A DNA stretch of 64,000 nt from Ureibacillus manganicus DSM 26584. GTDB taxonomy: Bacteria > Bacillota > Bacilli > Bacillales_A > Planococcaceae. Below the pieces are notes generated by a model that was given only the letters and a program-made list of their open reading frames with translations, was not told where the DNA came from and did not search any database. The stretch covers positions 1 to 64,000 of the forward strand of contig NZ_JPVN01000009.1 of assembly GCF_000772945.1 (NCBI RefSeq), given 5' to 3'. The position numbers and the translations under genes were made by a program. Below, piece after piece: positions 38,218 through 45,974 of this stretch (position 1 is its first letter; each line of letters starts with the position of its first letter).

Positions 38218-39606
38218 TTAAATTAAGAACATCGCAACAATAGATGTTATAACGAGACCAACAACGACTGGAATGAAGTTTTTCCGTGCAAGCTCGAATG
38301 GACTGACATTACATATAGCAGCTGCAGGAATTAACGCCCAAGGTACTAATGTCCCGCCACCAACCCAAATAGCAGCAATTTGCCCCATTGCAGTTAATGT
38401 AGCTGTACCGGCATCAATTGCAGTTCCAAATAAGTTAGCGATCGATCCAGCAAGGGTAATACCTGAGAAACCAGAACCATCAAGTCCGGTGATTGCTCCA
38501 ACACCTGTTAAAGTAATGACAGCAATTTCCTTCGTTAATGGGACTACTGCAGCTAATGCTATACCTAAGTCGTTTACAATACCTTGTGATCCACTTGGTA
38601 AATCACCTATAATGGTTAAATATCCTGAGTCACCTAGATAGAAGAATGCTGCAATTGGGATAACTGGACCAAATACTTTAAAACCGAACTGAAATCCTTC
38701 TATTAAATAACTTGTCGTCTTTTCCAACCCTGAATTTTTATGAGCAAACATCGATAGTAAAAGTAAAATAAAAATCGCTGTTCCCCCAACAATCGCTGTT
38801 GCATCACCACCAGATAGCTTAAAGACAGACATTGCAACTACATCTAAAATAAATGCAATTGGAATAAATATCGCAAAAAATTGTTTTTGGCCTTTTGATA
38901 ATAATCCTTCCTCTACATCTTCTACTACTTTCTCACCATCATAAGTCCCAACCATTTCAAGATTTCCACGCTTCATATCACGACGAAGTAAGAAAAATGC
39001 AACAATAGTTGTGACGACACCCATTGTTATGACTAATGGAATACTCGCTGTCACTACATCTGTTACAGGAATACCTGCAGCATCTGCTGTTAACTTTGGA
39101 GCTCCTTGTATTATAAAGTCACCAGATAACGCAATACCGTGACCAAATAGGTTCATTGCCATTGCAACTCCTAGTGCAGGAAGTCCCGCGCGGATTGCGA
39201 CTGGTAACATAACTGCACCAAGTAATGCGACGGCAGGGGATGGCCAGAAGAACCAAGAAATAAGCATCATTAAAATACCAATCGTCCAGTAAGCGAGAGC
39301 TGGTGTTTTAATAATTTTTGTAAATGGCGCGACCATGACCTCATTAATACCAGTTTTTTGTAAAACTTTACTCATTGCAACGATGATACAAATTATCAAT
39401 ATGGTCGATAATAATTCAGTTGTAGCAAAAACAAAACTTTTAAAGACACCGCTTACAGATGAAGTCAAATCGCCAGTTGCAACAACTGCAATTAGAAAAA
39501 TACCAAGAATACTAATTAATGTTGTATCACGACGTTTGACCATAAACCCAATGATTAACACTATAAAGACAACATAAATCCAATGTAGAGCACTTAAAGC
39601 AACCAA
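38218..39606 (-). CDS. Multi-pass permease, ion-transporter-like
   Basis: A 462-aa protein with about 11-12 predicted membrane helices and an inner hydrophilic loop (about 215-240, GTYDGEKVVEDVEEGLLSK). The two halves look related, with re-entrant-like segments rich in Gly and Pro (FWPSPAVALLGAVMLP; GGGTLVPWALIPAA), as in the ion transporter superfamily of organic anion or Na+-coupled carriers. The substrate is not known. It starts at TTG behind AGGGGGAGA and is monocistronic. Confidence 0.7.
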   Translation of the reverse strand: MVALSALHWIYVVFIVLIIGFMVKRRDTTLISILGIFLIAVVATGDLTSSVSGVFKSFVFATTELLSTILIICIIVAMSKVLQKTGINEVMVAPFTKIIKTPALAYWTIGILMMLISWFFWPSPAVALLGAVMLPVAIRAGLPALGVAMAMNLFGHGIALSGDFIIQGAPKLTADAAGIPVTDVVTASIPLVITMGVVTTIVAFFLLRRDMKRGNLEMVGTYDGEKVVEDVEEGLLSKGQKQFFAIFIPIAFILDVVAMSVFKLSGGDATAIVGGTAIFILLLLSMFAHKNSGLEKTTSYLIEGFQFGFKVFGPVIPIAAFFYLGDSGYLTIIGDLPSGSQGIVNDLGIALAAVVPLTKEIAVITLTGVGAITGLDGSGFSGITLAGSIANLFGTAIDAGTATLTAMGQIAAIWVGGGTLVPWALIPAAAICNVSPFELARKNFIPVVVGLVITSIVAMFLI

Positions 39607-39789
39607 TACAATCTCCCCCTACAGTACATTTGCCTATAGAATATGAGGACAATGAGGAATGGGTGTGTGCTTATCTAATTCCTTGAATATATAATTTACA
39701 TGGGGATGTTTTGTTACATGATAGGAGGGTGATGTTTTCATTTGAGAGGAATTTTCTAGTCTAATAAACACCCGATTGTTGAATAAAAT

Positions 39790-39830
39790 AAAAAAGTCCC
39801 CCAACAATATCGTTGACATGGAAAGGGGAC
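39790..39830 (-). terminator. Terminator of the 56-aa gene
   Basis: GTCCCC (39798-39803) pairs with GGGGAC across a long loop; on the minus strand it is followed by six T. It lies about 65 bp after the 56-aa gene stop. Confidence 0.6.
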
Positions 39831-39894
39831 AATTTGTGGATTGGAGGGAAGTACTTAAATAGAAAATCGTTTCTTTATCATTGTTTTTGATTAC

Positions 39895-40065
39895 TTATTG
39901 TTGTTGATTTTGACCTTGTACTCCAGTTCCCATTCCCATCATGTTAGAGACAAGTGGCATCATATTTTTGGCTTTTCCGCCATTTCCACTTAGCATTTGA
40001 TAAGTAGCAATGCCTATTCCAACTGAAGCGAAAATCGGTAAAATTTTATTTATGTTTGCCTTCAT
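39895..40065 (-). CDS. Small hydrophobic protein (56 aa)
   Basis: An open frame starting ATG behind AAGAAGGTGAT encodes MKANINKILPIFASVGIGI..., one membrane segment followed by Gly/Met-rich and Gln-rich stretches (MMGMGTG, ending NQQQ). Not recognised. The ribosome site and a downstream terminator support expression. Confidence 0.55.
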   Translation of the reverse strand: MKANINKILPIFASVGIGIATYQMLSGNGGKAKNMMPLVSNMMGMGTGVQGQNQQQ

Positions 40066-40315
40066 CTATATCACCTTCTTTTTTAAAATTTGTTCATTGC
40101 CTGAACTTTAATTATTTTGGCTTAAAAAAACGTTAAAATTCAGGGACTTGTTTCCAATACAATTAGAAATAAAATAATGAATTAAAGGAAAAATTATATA
40201 TAATACACAATAGTAATTACGCGTTATTCTTCTATGTTAAATTGAATAAAAAAATTCTCCATTTTCAAAATGGCAACAATAACTTATAACAACAAAATGA
40301 TTTAATATAAAACAG

Positions 40316-40344
40316 TTGACGCAATACCTATACGGGTATATGAT
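40316..40344 (+). promoter_or_regulatory. cstR1 promoter with CstR operator
   Basis: TTGACG (40316-40321), 17 bp and TATGAT (40339-40344). The spacer holds operator ATACC-N6-GGTAT (40324-40339), whose last base is the first base of -10, so bound CstR would exclude RNA polymerase. The region 40066-40315 shows nothing else recognisable. Confidence 0.8.
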
Positions 40345-40389
40345 ATGGCTATCAATAATAATTCAGTAGAAATGGAGGAGGCAGCACAG

Positions 40390-40653
40390 TTGAATTCATA
40401 TGATGATAAAATCAAAAACAGAATTAAAAGGGCAGAAGGGCAGCTTCGTGGAATTCTAAAGATGATGGAAGAAGGAAAAGATTGTAAAGCTGTCATTACT
40501 CAATTATCTGCCGCTCGTTCAGGTGTGGATCGTGCTATAGGTTTAATAGTAAGCCAGAACTTAGCAGAGTGCATCCAAGCAGCACAAGGGGACGAACAAG
40601 CTATGAATGAATCTATTCAAGAAGCTGTCAATCTTTTTGTAAAGAGTCGATAA
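40390..40653 (+). CDS. cstR: CstR-type persulfide-sensing repressor, copy 1
   Basis: An 87-aa CsoR/RcnR-family repressor. C32 and C61 are present, but the histidine that precedes the second cysteine by four residues in copper-sensing CsoR is N57 here. That is the pattern of CstR, which is derepressed when its cysteines form a sulfur-bridged link with persulfides. The frame opens at 40345, but GGAGGAGG supports the TTG at 40390, which also aligns with copy 2. A hairpin terminator overlaps its stop. It probably controls all ATACC-N6-GGTAT sites nearby. Confidence 0.85.
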   Translation: MNSYDDKIKNRIKRAEGQLRGILKMMEEGKDCKAVITQLSAARSGVDRAIGLIVSQNLAECIQAAQGDEQAMNESIQEAVNLFVKSR

Positions 40654-40668
40654 CTAGTTCGACTTTTT
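40645..40668 (+). terminator. Terminator at the end of cstR1
   Basis: AGTCGA pairs with TCGACT around an eight-base loop that includes the stop codon, followed by four further T. Confidence 0.6.
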
Positions 40669-40682
40669 ATTTGCGAGAACAA

Positions 40683-40698
40683 ATACCCCAATGGGTAC
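40683..40698. promoter_or_regulatory. CstR operator (ATACC-N6-GGTAC) before the reductase remnant
   Basis: One mismatch in the last base from the cluster's ATACC-N6-GGTAT element. It lies upstream of the decayed CoA-disulfide reductase segment. Confidence 0.55.
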
Positions 40699-40733
40699 AA
40701 AATGGAGCATCTAGTTTTTGAAAACTCCAATCA

Positions 40734-40874
40734 ATTGCAGATGGAGCAACAGCAGCAGCTCGTATAAGAAGAATTAGCGAAGATACCGAAATCATACTTG
40801 TAGAGCGTGATGAAAATATTTCATTCGCGAATTGCGGTTTACCATATTATATCGCTGAAACCATAAAAGATTGA
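40734..40874 (+). pseudogene. Remnant of a CoA-disulfide reductase-like flavoprotein
   Basis: A 46-codon open stretch ends at TGA 40872. Its product reads GATAAARIRRISEDTEIILV and SFANCGLPYYIAETI, the FAD-binding N-terminus and active-site cysteine region of CoA-disulfide reductase/NADH oxidase proteins. The family is about 440-550 aa; the initiating residues and everything after about residue 55 are missing. The upstream frame carries no start or ribosome site. Such reductases, often with a rhodanese domain, commonly sit in cstR operons, so this is probably a deletion relic. Confidence 0.75.
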
Positions 40875-40946
40875 AATAAACTTTTGACAAATCTCGATGT
40901 TCTCAAATCATAATAAAGATAAACTTTAAAAAGTTCTTTTAAAGAG

Positions 40947-40975
40947 TTGACATTATACCTATAGGGGTATATTAT
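40947..40975 (+). promoter_or_regulatory. cstR2 promoter with CstR operator
   Basis: TTGACA (40947-40952), 17 bp and TATTAT (40970-40975), a near-consensus promoter. Operator ATACC-N6-GGTAT occupies 40955-40970, with the same geometry as at cstR1. Confidence 0.85.
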
Positions 40976-41019
40976 ATGTATATCAGCAAGAGATAATCAC
41001 GAGAAAGGAGGCGGCAAAA

Positions 41020-41280
41020 GTGAATACGTATGATGTTAAAGTAAAAAATCGAATCAAACGAATAGAAGGTCAACTTCGAGGGATATTGAGAATGATGGAC
41101 GAAGGAGAAGACTGTAAAGCCGTCGTCACTCAATTATCAGCTGTTCGATCTGGAGCAGACCATACAATAAGTGTCATTGTTAGTGAAAACTTAAAAGAAT
41201 GTCTACTAGATGTAACTAGTAAGAACGCAAACAATGACTCAGTACAAGAAGCAATGGATTTAATCGTTAAAAGTCGTTAA
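41020..41280 (+). CDS. cstR: CstR-type persulfide-sensing repressor, copy 2
   Basis: An 86-aa paralogue of the gene 370 bp upstream, roughly two thirds identical by eye, with C32 and C61 conserved and N57 in place of the copper-ligand histidine. It starts at GTG behind AAGGAGGCGG. The near-consensus promoter with an embedded operator implies tight autorepression and strong induction. A weak hairpin with a T run (41269-41298) overlaps its end. Confidence 0.85.
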   Translation: MNTYDVKVKNRIKRIEGQLRGILRMMDEGEDCKAVVTQLSAVRSGADHTISVIVSENLKECLLDVTSKNANNDSVQEAMDLIVKSR

Positions 41281-41298
41281 AAGTCGGCTTTTATTTTT
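41269..41298 (+). terminator. Weak terminator at the end of cstR2
   Basis: AAAAGTCG pairs with CGGCTTTT (one G-U pair), followed by ATTTTT. The same position and similar sequence as at cstR1 suggest the hairpin was duplicated with the gene. Read-through into the rhodanese genes is likely partial. Confidence 0.45.
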
Positions 41299-41308
41299 CA
41301 ACAAAATT

Positions 41309-41324
41309 ATACCTTGGGTGGTAT
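41309..41324. promoter_or_regulatory. CstR operator before the anchored rhodanese gene
   Basis: ATACC-N6-GGTAT, exact in both arms, ends 15 bases before the ATG and just before the AGGAGGG ribosome site. No convincing -35/-10 pair accompanies it. Confidence 0.65.
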
Positions 41325-41339
41325 ATAGGAGGGACTAAG

Positions 41340-41687
41340 ATGGAATTTTGGTTAATTTTAGCGGCTGTTATTGTTTTTATGTTCTGGCGCATGAAACCTG
41401 CTAAAGGGACAAAAACTATAACGACAGATTCATTAAAAGAAATATTAAACGACAAAGACAAAGTGTTTGTTGACGTACGAACGCCAGGTGAGTATAAGGC
41501 TCGCAATATTCGACAGTTTAAAAATATCCCTCTAGGATCTGATTTTTCAAAACTTCCAAAGGACAAGGAAATAGTAGTCATTTGTCAAAGTGGAATGAGA
41601 AGCGCACAAGCATGTAAACAGCTGAAAAAATTGGGATATGAACATGTCACAAATGTTCGTGGCGGTATGAGTGCTTGGAGAGGCTAA
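41340..41687 (+). CDS. Membrane-anchored rhodanese
   Basis: A 115-aa protein with one N-terminal membrane helix (about 2-17) and a single rhodanese domain (about 28-114). The active-site loop is CQSGMRS with C82, able to carry a persulfide. It probably handles sulfane sulfur at the inner face of the membrane. The next rhodanese gene starts 23 bp downstream. Confidence 0.85.
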   Translation: MEFWLILAAVIVFMFWRMKPAKGTKTITTDSLKEILNDKDKVFVDVRTPGEYKARNIRQFKNIPLGSDFSKLPKDKEIVVICQSGMRSAQACKQLKKLGYEHVTNVRGGMSAWRG

Positions 41688-41710
41688 TAAATAAAATGGA
41701 GGTAAATATA

Positions 41711-42007
41711 ATGAAAGAAATCACTGTAAATGAAGTTCAAAAACATTTAGAAAATGGTGAACAATTAAATATAATTGATGTTCGTGAAGTGGATGAAGTA
41801 AAAGATGGTCATATTCCTGGCATTACGAATATTCCACTTGGATTACTAGAATTCCGTGCACACGAACTTGATAAAAATAAACCTTATATTATGGTTTGTC
41901 GCTCAGGTGGACGTAGTGGTCAAGCAACTCAATATTTAGAAAGCCAAGGCTTTAATGTAACAAATATGACAGGTGGTATGCTTTCCTGGGAAGGAAAAGT
42001 CGAATAA
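41711..42007 (+). CDS. Single-domain rhodanese
   Basis: A 98-aa cytoplasmic rhodanese; the active loop CRSGGRS carries C63. The frame opens at 41675 inside the previous gene, but ATGGAGG supports the ATG at 41711. Likely a persulfide carrier working with the TusA-rhodanese and DsrE proteins downstream. Confidence 0.87.
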   Translation: MKEITVNEVQKHLENGEQLNIIDVREVDEVKDGHIPGITNIPLGLLEFRAHELDKNKPYIMVCRSGGRSGQATQYLESQGFNVTNMTGGMLSWEGKVE

Positions 42008-42023
42008 TTTTTTAAGCAAATTA

Positions 42024-42039
42024 ATACCCTAATAGGTAT
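42024..42039. promoter_or_regulatory. CstR operator before the TusA-rhodanese gene
   Basis: ATACC-N6-GGTAT, exact in both arms, ends 17 bases before the ATG, directly upstream of TGGAGG. No matching -35 was found. Confidence 0.65.
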
Positions 42040-42056
42040 ATGGAGGTTTTTAGTAA

Positions 42057-42620
42057 ATGTCAATTAAAGTAGATGTAAAATTAGACTGTAAAGGTCTTGC
42101 TTGCCCAATGCCGATTGTTAAAACAAAAAAAGCAATGAATGATGTTGAAAGCGGACAAATCTTAGAAGTACAGGCAACTGATAAAGGTTCGATAGCAGAC
42201 TTAAAAGCATGGTCTGAAAGTGTAGGACATCAGTATATTGGCACTAAAGAACATGATGGTGTTTTACTACATTACATCCGTAAAAGTGGCGATGATCACG
42301 AAGCGGAAAAGAAATTTGAACAGACGATTACCAATGAAGAAGTAATTGATCGTGCTTCTAATGGTGGAATCATACTAGACGTTCGTGAAGAAGCAGAATA
42401 CGCATTTGGTCATATTGAAGGTTCTAGATCTATCCCCATGGGTGAGTTAGAGAATCGTTTAGATGAGCTAGACAAAGATCAAGAAATCTATGTGATCTGT
42501 CGTACAGGAACACGCAGTGACTTAGCTGCACAGAAATTAGCAGAAAAAGGATTTACTAAAGTGGTAAACGTGCTACCAGGAATGAGTTCTTGGAACGACG
42601 ATTTAACAAAAAAAATATAA
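42057..42620 (+). CDS. TusA-rhodanese fusion (YrkF-like)
   Basis: A 187-aa two-domain sulfur carrier. An N-terminal TusA domain (about 6-76) has the CPMP motif (C16), and a C-terminal rhodanese domain (about 92-183) has C148 in CRTGTRS. It matches the architecture of B. subtilis YrkF and part of staphylococcal CstA. It should relay persulfide between its two cysteines and to partners. It precedes the dsrE-like gene by 27 bp. Confidence 0.88.
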   Translation: MSIKVDVKLDCKGLACPMPIVKTKKAMNDVESGQILEVQATDKGSIADLKAWSESVGHQYIGTKEHDGVLLHYIRKSGDDHEAEKKFEQTITNEEVIDRASNGGIILDVREEAEYAFGHIEGSRSIPMGELENRLDELDKDQEIYVICRTGTRSDLAAQKLAEKGFTKVVNVLPGMSSWNDDLTKKI

Positions 42621-42647
42621 AAACTTAAATTATTGGAGGAATTTATT

Positions 42648-43043
42648 ATGTCAAACAAAGTAGCTATTATCGCAAGTAACGGTGGGTTATTTGACGCTTA
42701 CAAAGTATTTAATATTGCAACGGCTGCGGCCGCAACTGAGAAGGAAGTAGCAATTTTCTTCACATTTGAAGGGTTAAACTTAATTCATAAACAAGGAATG
42801 CAACAATTACCAATGCCAGAAGGTCGTGAACACTTTGCAGAAGGATTTGCAAAAGCAAATGTACCTAGCATTCCAGAACTAGTAGAAATGGCACAAGACA
42901 TGGGTGTAAAATTCATTGGTTGTCAAATGACAATGGACGTGATGGGCTTAACGAAAGAAGACTTTATCGATGGAATTGAAGTTGGAGGAGCTGTTACATT
43001 CTTAGAATTTGCTAAAGATGCAGCACCAACATTAACATTCTAA
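42648..43043 (+). CDS. DsrE/DsrF-like sulfur carrier (YrkE-like)
   Basis: A 131-aa DsrE2-type protein: N-terminal NKVAIIASNGGLFDAYKVFNIA, then FIGCQMTMDVMG with the conserved C92. In related systems this cysteine accepts sulfur from TusA. The frame opens at 42633; TTGGAGG supports the ATG at 42648. Resembles B. subtilis YrkE. Confidence 0.88.
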   Translation: MSNKVAIIASNGGLFDAYKVFNIATAAAATEKEVAIFFTFEGLNLIHKQGMQQLPMPEGREHFAEGFAKANVPSIPELVEMAQDMGVKFIGCQMTMDVMGLTKEDFIDGIEVGGAVTFLEFAKDAAPTLTF

Positions 43044-43097
43044 TACCAATTTTGTTATAACTTAATATTTATAGTTGTAACTATTTTGGAAAAACTA

Positions 43098-43123
43098 ATG
43101 GAAGGGATTTACCCTTCCATTTT
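43098..43123 (+). terminator. Hairpin between the dsrE-like and rhodanese-MBL genes
   Basis: ATGGAAGGG pairs with CCCTTCCAT around a five-base loop, with only a short T run after it; a weak terminator or attenuator. Confidence 0.5.
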
Positions 43124-43137
43124 AAAAAACTAATACA

Positions 43138-43153
43138 ATACCTATGGGGGTAA
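43138..43153. promoter_or_regulatory. CstR operator overlapping the rhodanese-MBL ribosome site
   Basis: ATACC-N6-GGTAA has one mismatch in the right arm. Its GGGGG is also the only Shine-Dalgarno candidate for the GTG at 43160. Confidence 0.55.
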
Positions 43154-43159
43154 TTTATA

Positions 43160-44287
43160 GTGACAGTTATTAAAATGACAGCAGCAGAAGTTGCTCGTAA
43201 AGTAATTGAAAATCAATCATTATTTATCTTAGATGTACGTAATAAAGATGCATTTGAGGACTGGAAAATTGAAGGTCATAGCTTTGATTATTTGAACATT
43301 CCTTATTTCGATCTTTTAGATGGAGTTGATGAGATTATACCGCAACTTCCAACAGACAAAGATGTCTTAGTTGTGTGTGCAAAAGAAGGCTCGTCTCTTA
43401 TGGTAGCTGAAATGGTTTCAGAAGCTGGACGCGACGTGTTTTATCTTGAAGGCGGCATGAAATCATGGAGTTCATATCTAGAACCAATTAAAGTTAGTGA
43501 TTTAACAGGTGGTGGGGAACTTTATCAATTCGTTCGTTTAGGAAAAGGTTGTCTTTCTTATATGGTTATCTCTGAAGGTGAAGCAGCAATTATTGATGCT
43601 GTTCGTTTTACAGAAGTATTCACAAATTTTGCGAAAGAAAAAAATGTTGAAATTAAACATGTATTTGATACTCACTTACATGCCGATCACATTTCTGGAG
43701 GTCGTCATATCGCTGAAGCAACAGGTGCGACTTATTACTTACCACCAAAAGATGCAGAAGAAGTGGTGTTTGATTACACACCGCTTGAAGATGGTCTAAC
43801 AGTAAAAGTAGGTGCCTCTCAAATTGAAATAGGTGCACTTTACTCACCAGGTCATACAATTGGTTCAACTTCTTTCATCGTGGATAGCAAGTATCTATTA
43901 ACAGGCGATATTTTATTCATAGATTCAATCGGCCGTCCTGACTTAGCAGGTCTTGCAGAAGATTGGGTAGGTGATCTTCGTGAAACATTATATCGTCGTT
44001 ACCGTGAATTAGCAGAAGATCTAATTGTTTTACCAGCTCACTTTATGATTATTGAAGAGTTAAATGAAGATGGAACTGTAGCAAAACGTTTAGGAGATTT
44101 ATTTGCAGAGAACCACGGTTTAAATATTGAAAGTGAAGAAGATTTCCGTCATACAGTTACAGATAACTTACCACCTCAGCCAAATGCTTATGAACAAATT
44201 CGTCAAGTAAACATGGGTAAAATTACACCTGATACTGATGAACAAACCGAGATGGAGATCGGTCCGAACCGTTGTGCAGTACGTTAA
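43160..44287 (+). CDS. Rhodanese-MBL fusion, probable persulfide dioxygenase (YrkH-like)
   Basis: A 375-aa protein with an N-terminal rhodanese domain (about 5-110, C73 in CAKEGSS) and a C-terminal metallo-beta-lactamase domain with HLHADH (172-177) and SPGHTIGS, as in ETHE1-type persulfide dioxygenases. It should oxidise glutathione-, bacillithiol- or CoA-persulfide to sulfite at a mononuclear iron. B. subtilis YrkH has the same order; staphylococcal CstB is arranged differently. Start is GTG, within the reach of the operator at 43138. Confidence 0.85.
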   Translation: MTVIKMTAAEVARKVIENQSLFILDVRNKDAFEDWKIEGHSFDYLNIPYFDLLDGVDEIIPQLPTDKDVLVVCAKEGSSLMVAEMVSEAGRDVFYLEGGMKSWSSYLEPIKVSDLTGGGELYQFVRLGKGCLSYMVISEGEAAIIDAVRFTEVFTNFAKEKNVEIKHVFDTHLHADHISGGRHIAEATGATYYLPPKDAEEVVFDYTPLEDGLTVKVGASQIEIGALYSPGHTIGSTSFIVDSKYLLTGDILFIDSIGRPDLAGLAEDWVGDLRETLYRRYRELAEDLIVLPAHFMIIEELNEDGTVAKRLGDLFAENHGLNIESEEDFRHTVTDNLPPQPNAYEQIRQVNMGKITPDTDEQTEMEIGPNRCAVR

Positions 44288-44334
44288 TGAGATGTAGCAA
44301 ATATGCTTGTATGATGCTTTCACATCAATTTCTA

Positions 44335-44361
44335 AAAGGGACGGTATTCATCCGTTCCTTT
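44335..44361 (+). terminator. Weak hairpin after the rhodanese-MBL gene
   Basis: AAAGGGACGG pairs with CCGTTCCTTT (one G-U pair) around a seven-base loop. The T tract is poor (TTTGTT), so read-through to tusA is expected. Confidence 0.5.
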
Positions 44362-44399
44362 GTTATAAAAAAATTATTAGTTAAAAGGAGAATATAACA

Positions 44400-44627
44400 A
44401 TGAATTCAACAAAAGTATTAGATGTTAAAGGGATGTCTTGTCCAATGCCGATAGTGCGTACGAAAAAGGAAATGGATACATTAAACACAGGCGAAATTTT
44501 GGAAGTACATGTAACAGATAAAGGTGCTTTAGCAGATATGCCTGCCTGGGCAAATGCTGCTGGTCATACAATCGTCGACCAAGAAGAAGATGCAGAAGTA
44601 TTAAAGTTTTTCATTAAAAAAGCGTAA
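44400..44627 (+). CDS. TusA-type sulfur carrier (YrkI-like)
   Basis: A 75-aa single TusA domain with the catalytic cysteine C14 in MSCPMPIVR. It delivers sulfur as a protein persulfide. Similar to the N-terminal half of the fusion at 42057. AAAAGGAG precedes the ATG, and a terminator follows immediately. Confidence 0.9.
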   Translation: MNSTKVLDVKGMSCPMPIVRTKKEMDTLNTGEILEVHVTDKGALADMPAWANAAGHTIVDQEEDAEVLKFFIKKA

Positions 44628-44656
44628 AAGTGAGTTCTCATTCGACTCACTTTTTT
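44627..44656 (+). terminator. Terminator after tusA
   Basis: AAAGTGAGT pairs with ACTCACTTT around a nine-base loop, followed by three further T. Confidence 0.75.
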
Positions 44657-44725
44657 CCTTAAATAGGGAAGTCTAATATATGGGATTATATTATTTATAT
44701 ACCTAAATAGAAAGAAGGAAACACT

Positions 44726-45502
44726 TTGGACATTAGTTTTGTGATCCTCCTTTTCATTATTGGTTTTATTGGGTCATTTCTTTCTGGAATGCTCGGAATC
44801 GGTGGGGCAATTGTCAAATACCCGATGCTACTCATGATTCCACCACTGTTCGGATTTGAAGCCCTAACAGCTCATGAAGTTTCTGGAATTAGTGCACTTG
44901 ATGTCCTATTTGTATCCATTGCTGGTGTTATAGGATTTAGAAATGGTGGTTATTTAAATAAATCATTAATTACAGTAATGGGGATATCAGTTCTATTTGG
45001 CACATTCTTAGGCAGTTTTGGTTCACAATATTTTACTGAAGCGCAAGTTAATCTTGTTTATGGAATATTGGCGTTATTAGCTGCGATTATGATGTTTATT
45101 CCGAAAAAGAAGATTGATGATATCCCTTTAGAACAAGTCACTTATAATAAACCACTTGCAGGCAGTTTAGCTTTTGTTGTAGGTATTGGTTCAGGTATTG
45201 TAGGTGCTGGTGGAGGATTCTTATTAATACCAATTATGCTATTAATCTTACGTATACCTACAAGAATGGCTATTGCATCTAGTCTTGCAATTACCTTTAT
45301 TTCTTCCATTGCTGGATCAATCGGTAAAATTTCAACAGGGCAAGTAGAATACTTTACGGCGATTATTGTAATTATTGCAGGCTTAATTGCTGCTCCTATA
45401 GGGGCAAAAATAAGTAAAAAAATGAATACAAAGGTATTACAAACGATTTTAGCAGTTCTAATCTTAGCAACAGCTATTAAAGTATGGATAGATATATTAT
45501 AG
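44726..45502 (+). CDS. TauE/SafE family sulfite/anion exporter (YrkJ-like)
   Basis: A 258-aa membrane protein with about eight helices and the two family repeats (GFIGSFLSGMLGIGGAIVKYP near the N-terminus; GSGIVGAGGGFLLIP in the second half). It probably exports sulfite or related anions formed by the persulfide dioxygenase. Start is TTG behind AAGGAAA. Only a half operator (ATACC at 44699) lies upstream. Confidence 0.87.
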   Translation: MDISFVILLFIIGFIGSFLSGMLGIGGAIVKYPMLLMIPPLFGFEALTAHEVSGISALDVLFVSIAGVIGFRNGGYLNKSLITVMGISVLFGTFLGSFGSQYFTEAQVNLVYGILALLAAIMMFIPKKKIDDIPLEQVTYNKPLAGSLAFVVGIGSGIVGAGGGFLLIPIMLLILRIPTRMAIASSLAITFISSIAGSIGKISTGQVEYFTAIIVIIAGLIAAPIGAKISKKMNTKVLQTILAVLILATAIKVWIDIL

Positions 45503-45568
45503 ATTAAATAATACACATAATATAAATAATACTTAAAAAATATTCTTGAAAACTTATGAAATAAAATA

Positions 45569-45589
45569 GGGATGCAGATTTTGCATTCC
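45569..45589 (+). terminator. Probable terminator of the sulfur cluster
   Basis: GGGATGCA pairs imperfectly with TGCATTCC and is followed by TGTTTTG and seven T. The 180 bp up to 45773 shows no other recognisable element. Confidence 0.6.
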
Positions 45590-45773
45590 TGTTTTGTTTT
45601 TTTATGTACAGGAACTGAAAGGTTAATACAAATTTGTATTAACAGCTCGTCTCGTCTAGATCTTTGGTTATATAAAAAAACATTAGTTAATTATAACAAA
45701 TATCAACTAACAGTTTTAGTTAAGTATGATTTTCAACATATGGGAGAATTAATATAGTAAAGGAGGGACGAAT

Positions 45774-45962
45774 ATGAACAATAATTTAACTGAACTAGAA
45801 GTTGAACATTTACGTAGCTTAATTGGTGGCCATGGGAATGTCGCAAAAAAATTAGAAGCCTATGCAGCAAGTTGCACGGATCCGGAGTTAAAAGCAATCT
45901 TAGAAAGAGATGCACAAGCAGCAAAGCAGGCACAACAGGATTTAATATCCTATTTAAACTAA
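45774..45962 (+). CDS. Small helical protein next to a CotF-like gene (62 aa)
   Basis: A 62-aa, wholly helical, Ala/Gln-rich protein (NNLTELEVEHLRSLIGGHGN at the start). Not recognised with confidence; the composition and its neighbour suggest a short spore coat-associated protein. AAAGGAGGG precedes the ATG and the CotF-like gene starts 12 bp downstream, so they are co-expressed. Confidence 0.7.
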   Translation: MNNNLTELEVEHLRSLIGGHGNVAKKLEAYAASCTDPELKAILERDAQAAKQAQQDLISYLN

Positions 45963-45974
45963 GGAGGCTAAACA

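Noticed and set aside
39634-39819. 61-codon minus-strand frame upstream of the permease
   Set aside because: It overlaps the terminator at 39790-39830, has no ribosome site and gives no recognisable product.
44699-44714. A seventh CstR operator before the TauE-type gene
   Set aside because: Only the left arm ATACC is present; the right arm reads GAAAG, so it was treated as a half site or chance.
45572-45757. 61-codon frame between the TauE-type gene and the coat gene
   Set aside because: It begins inside a terminator hairpin and has no ribosome site.
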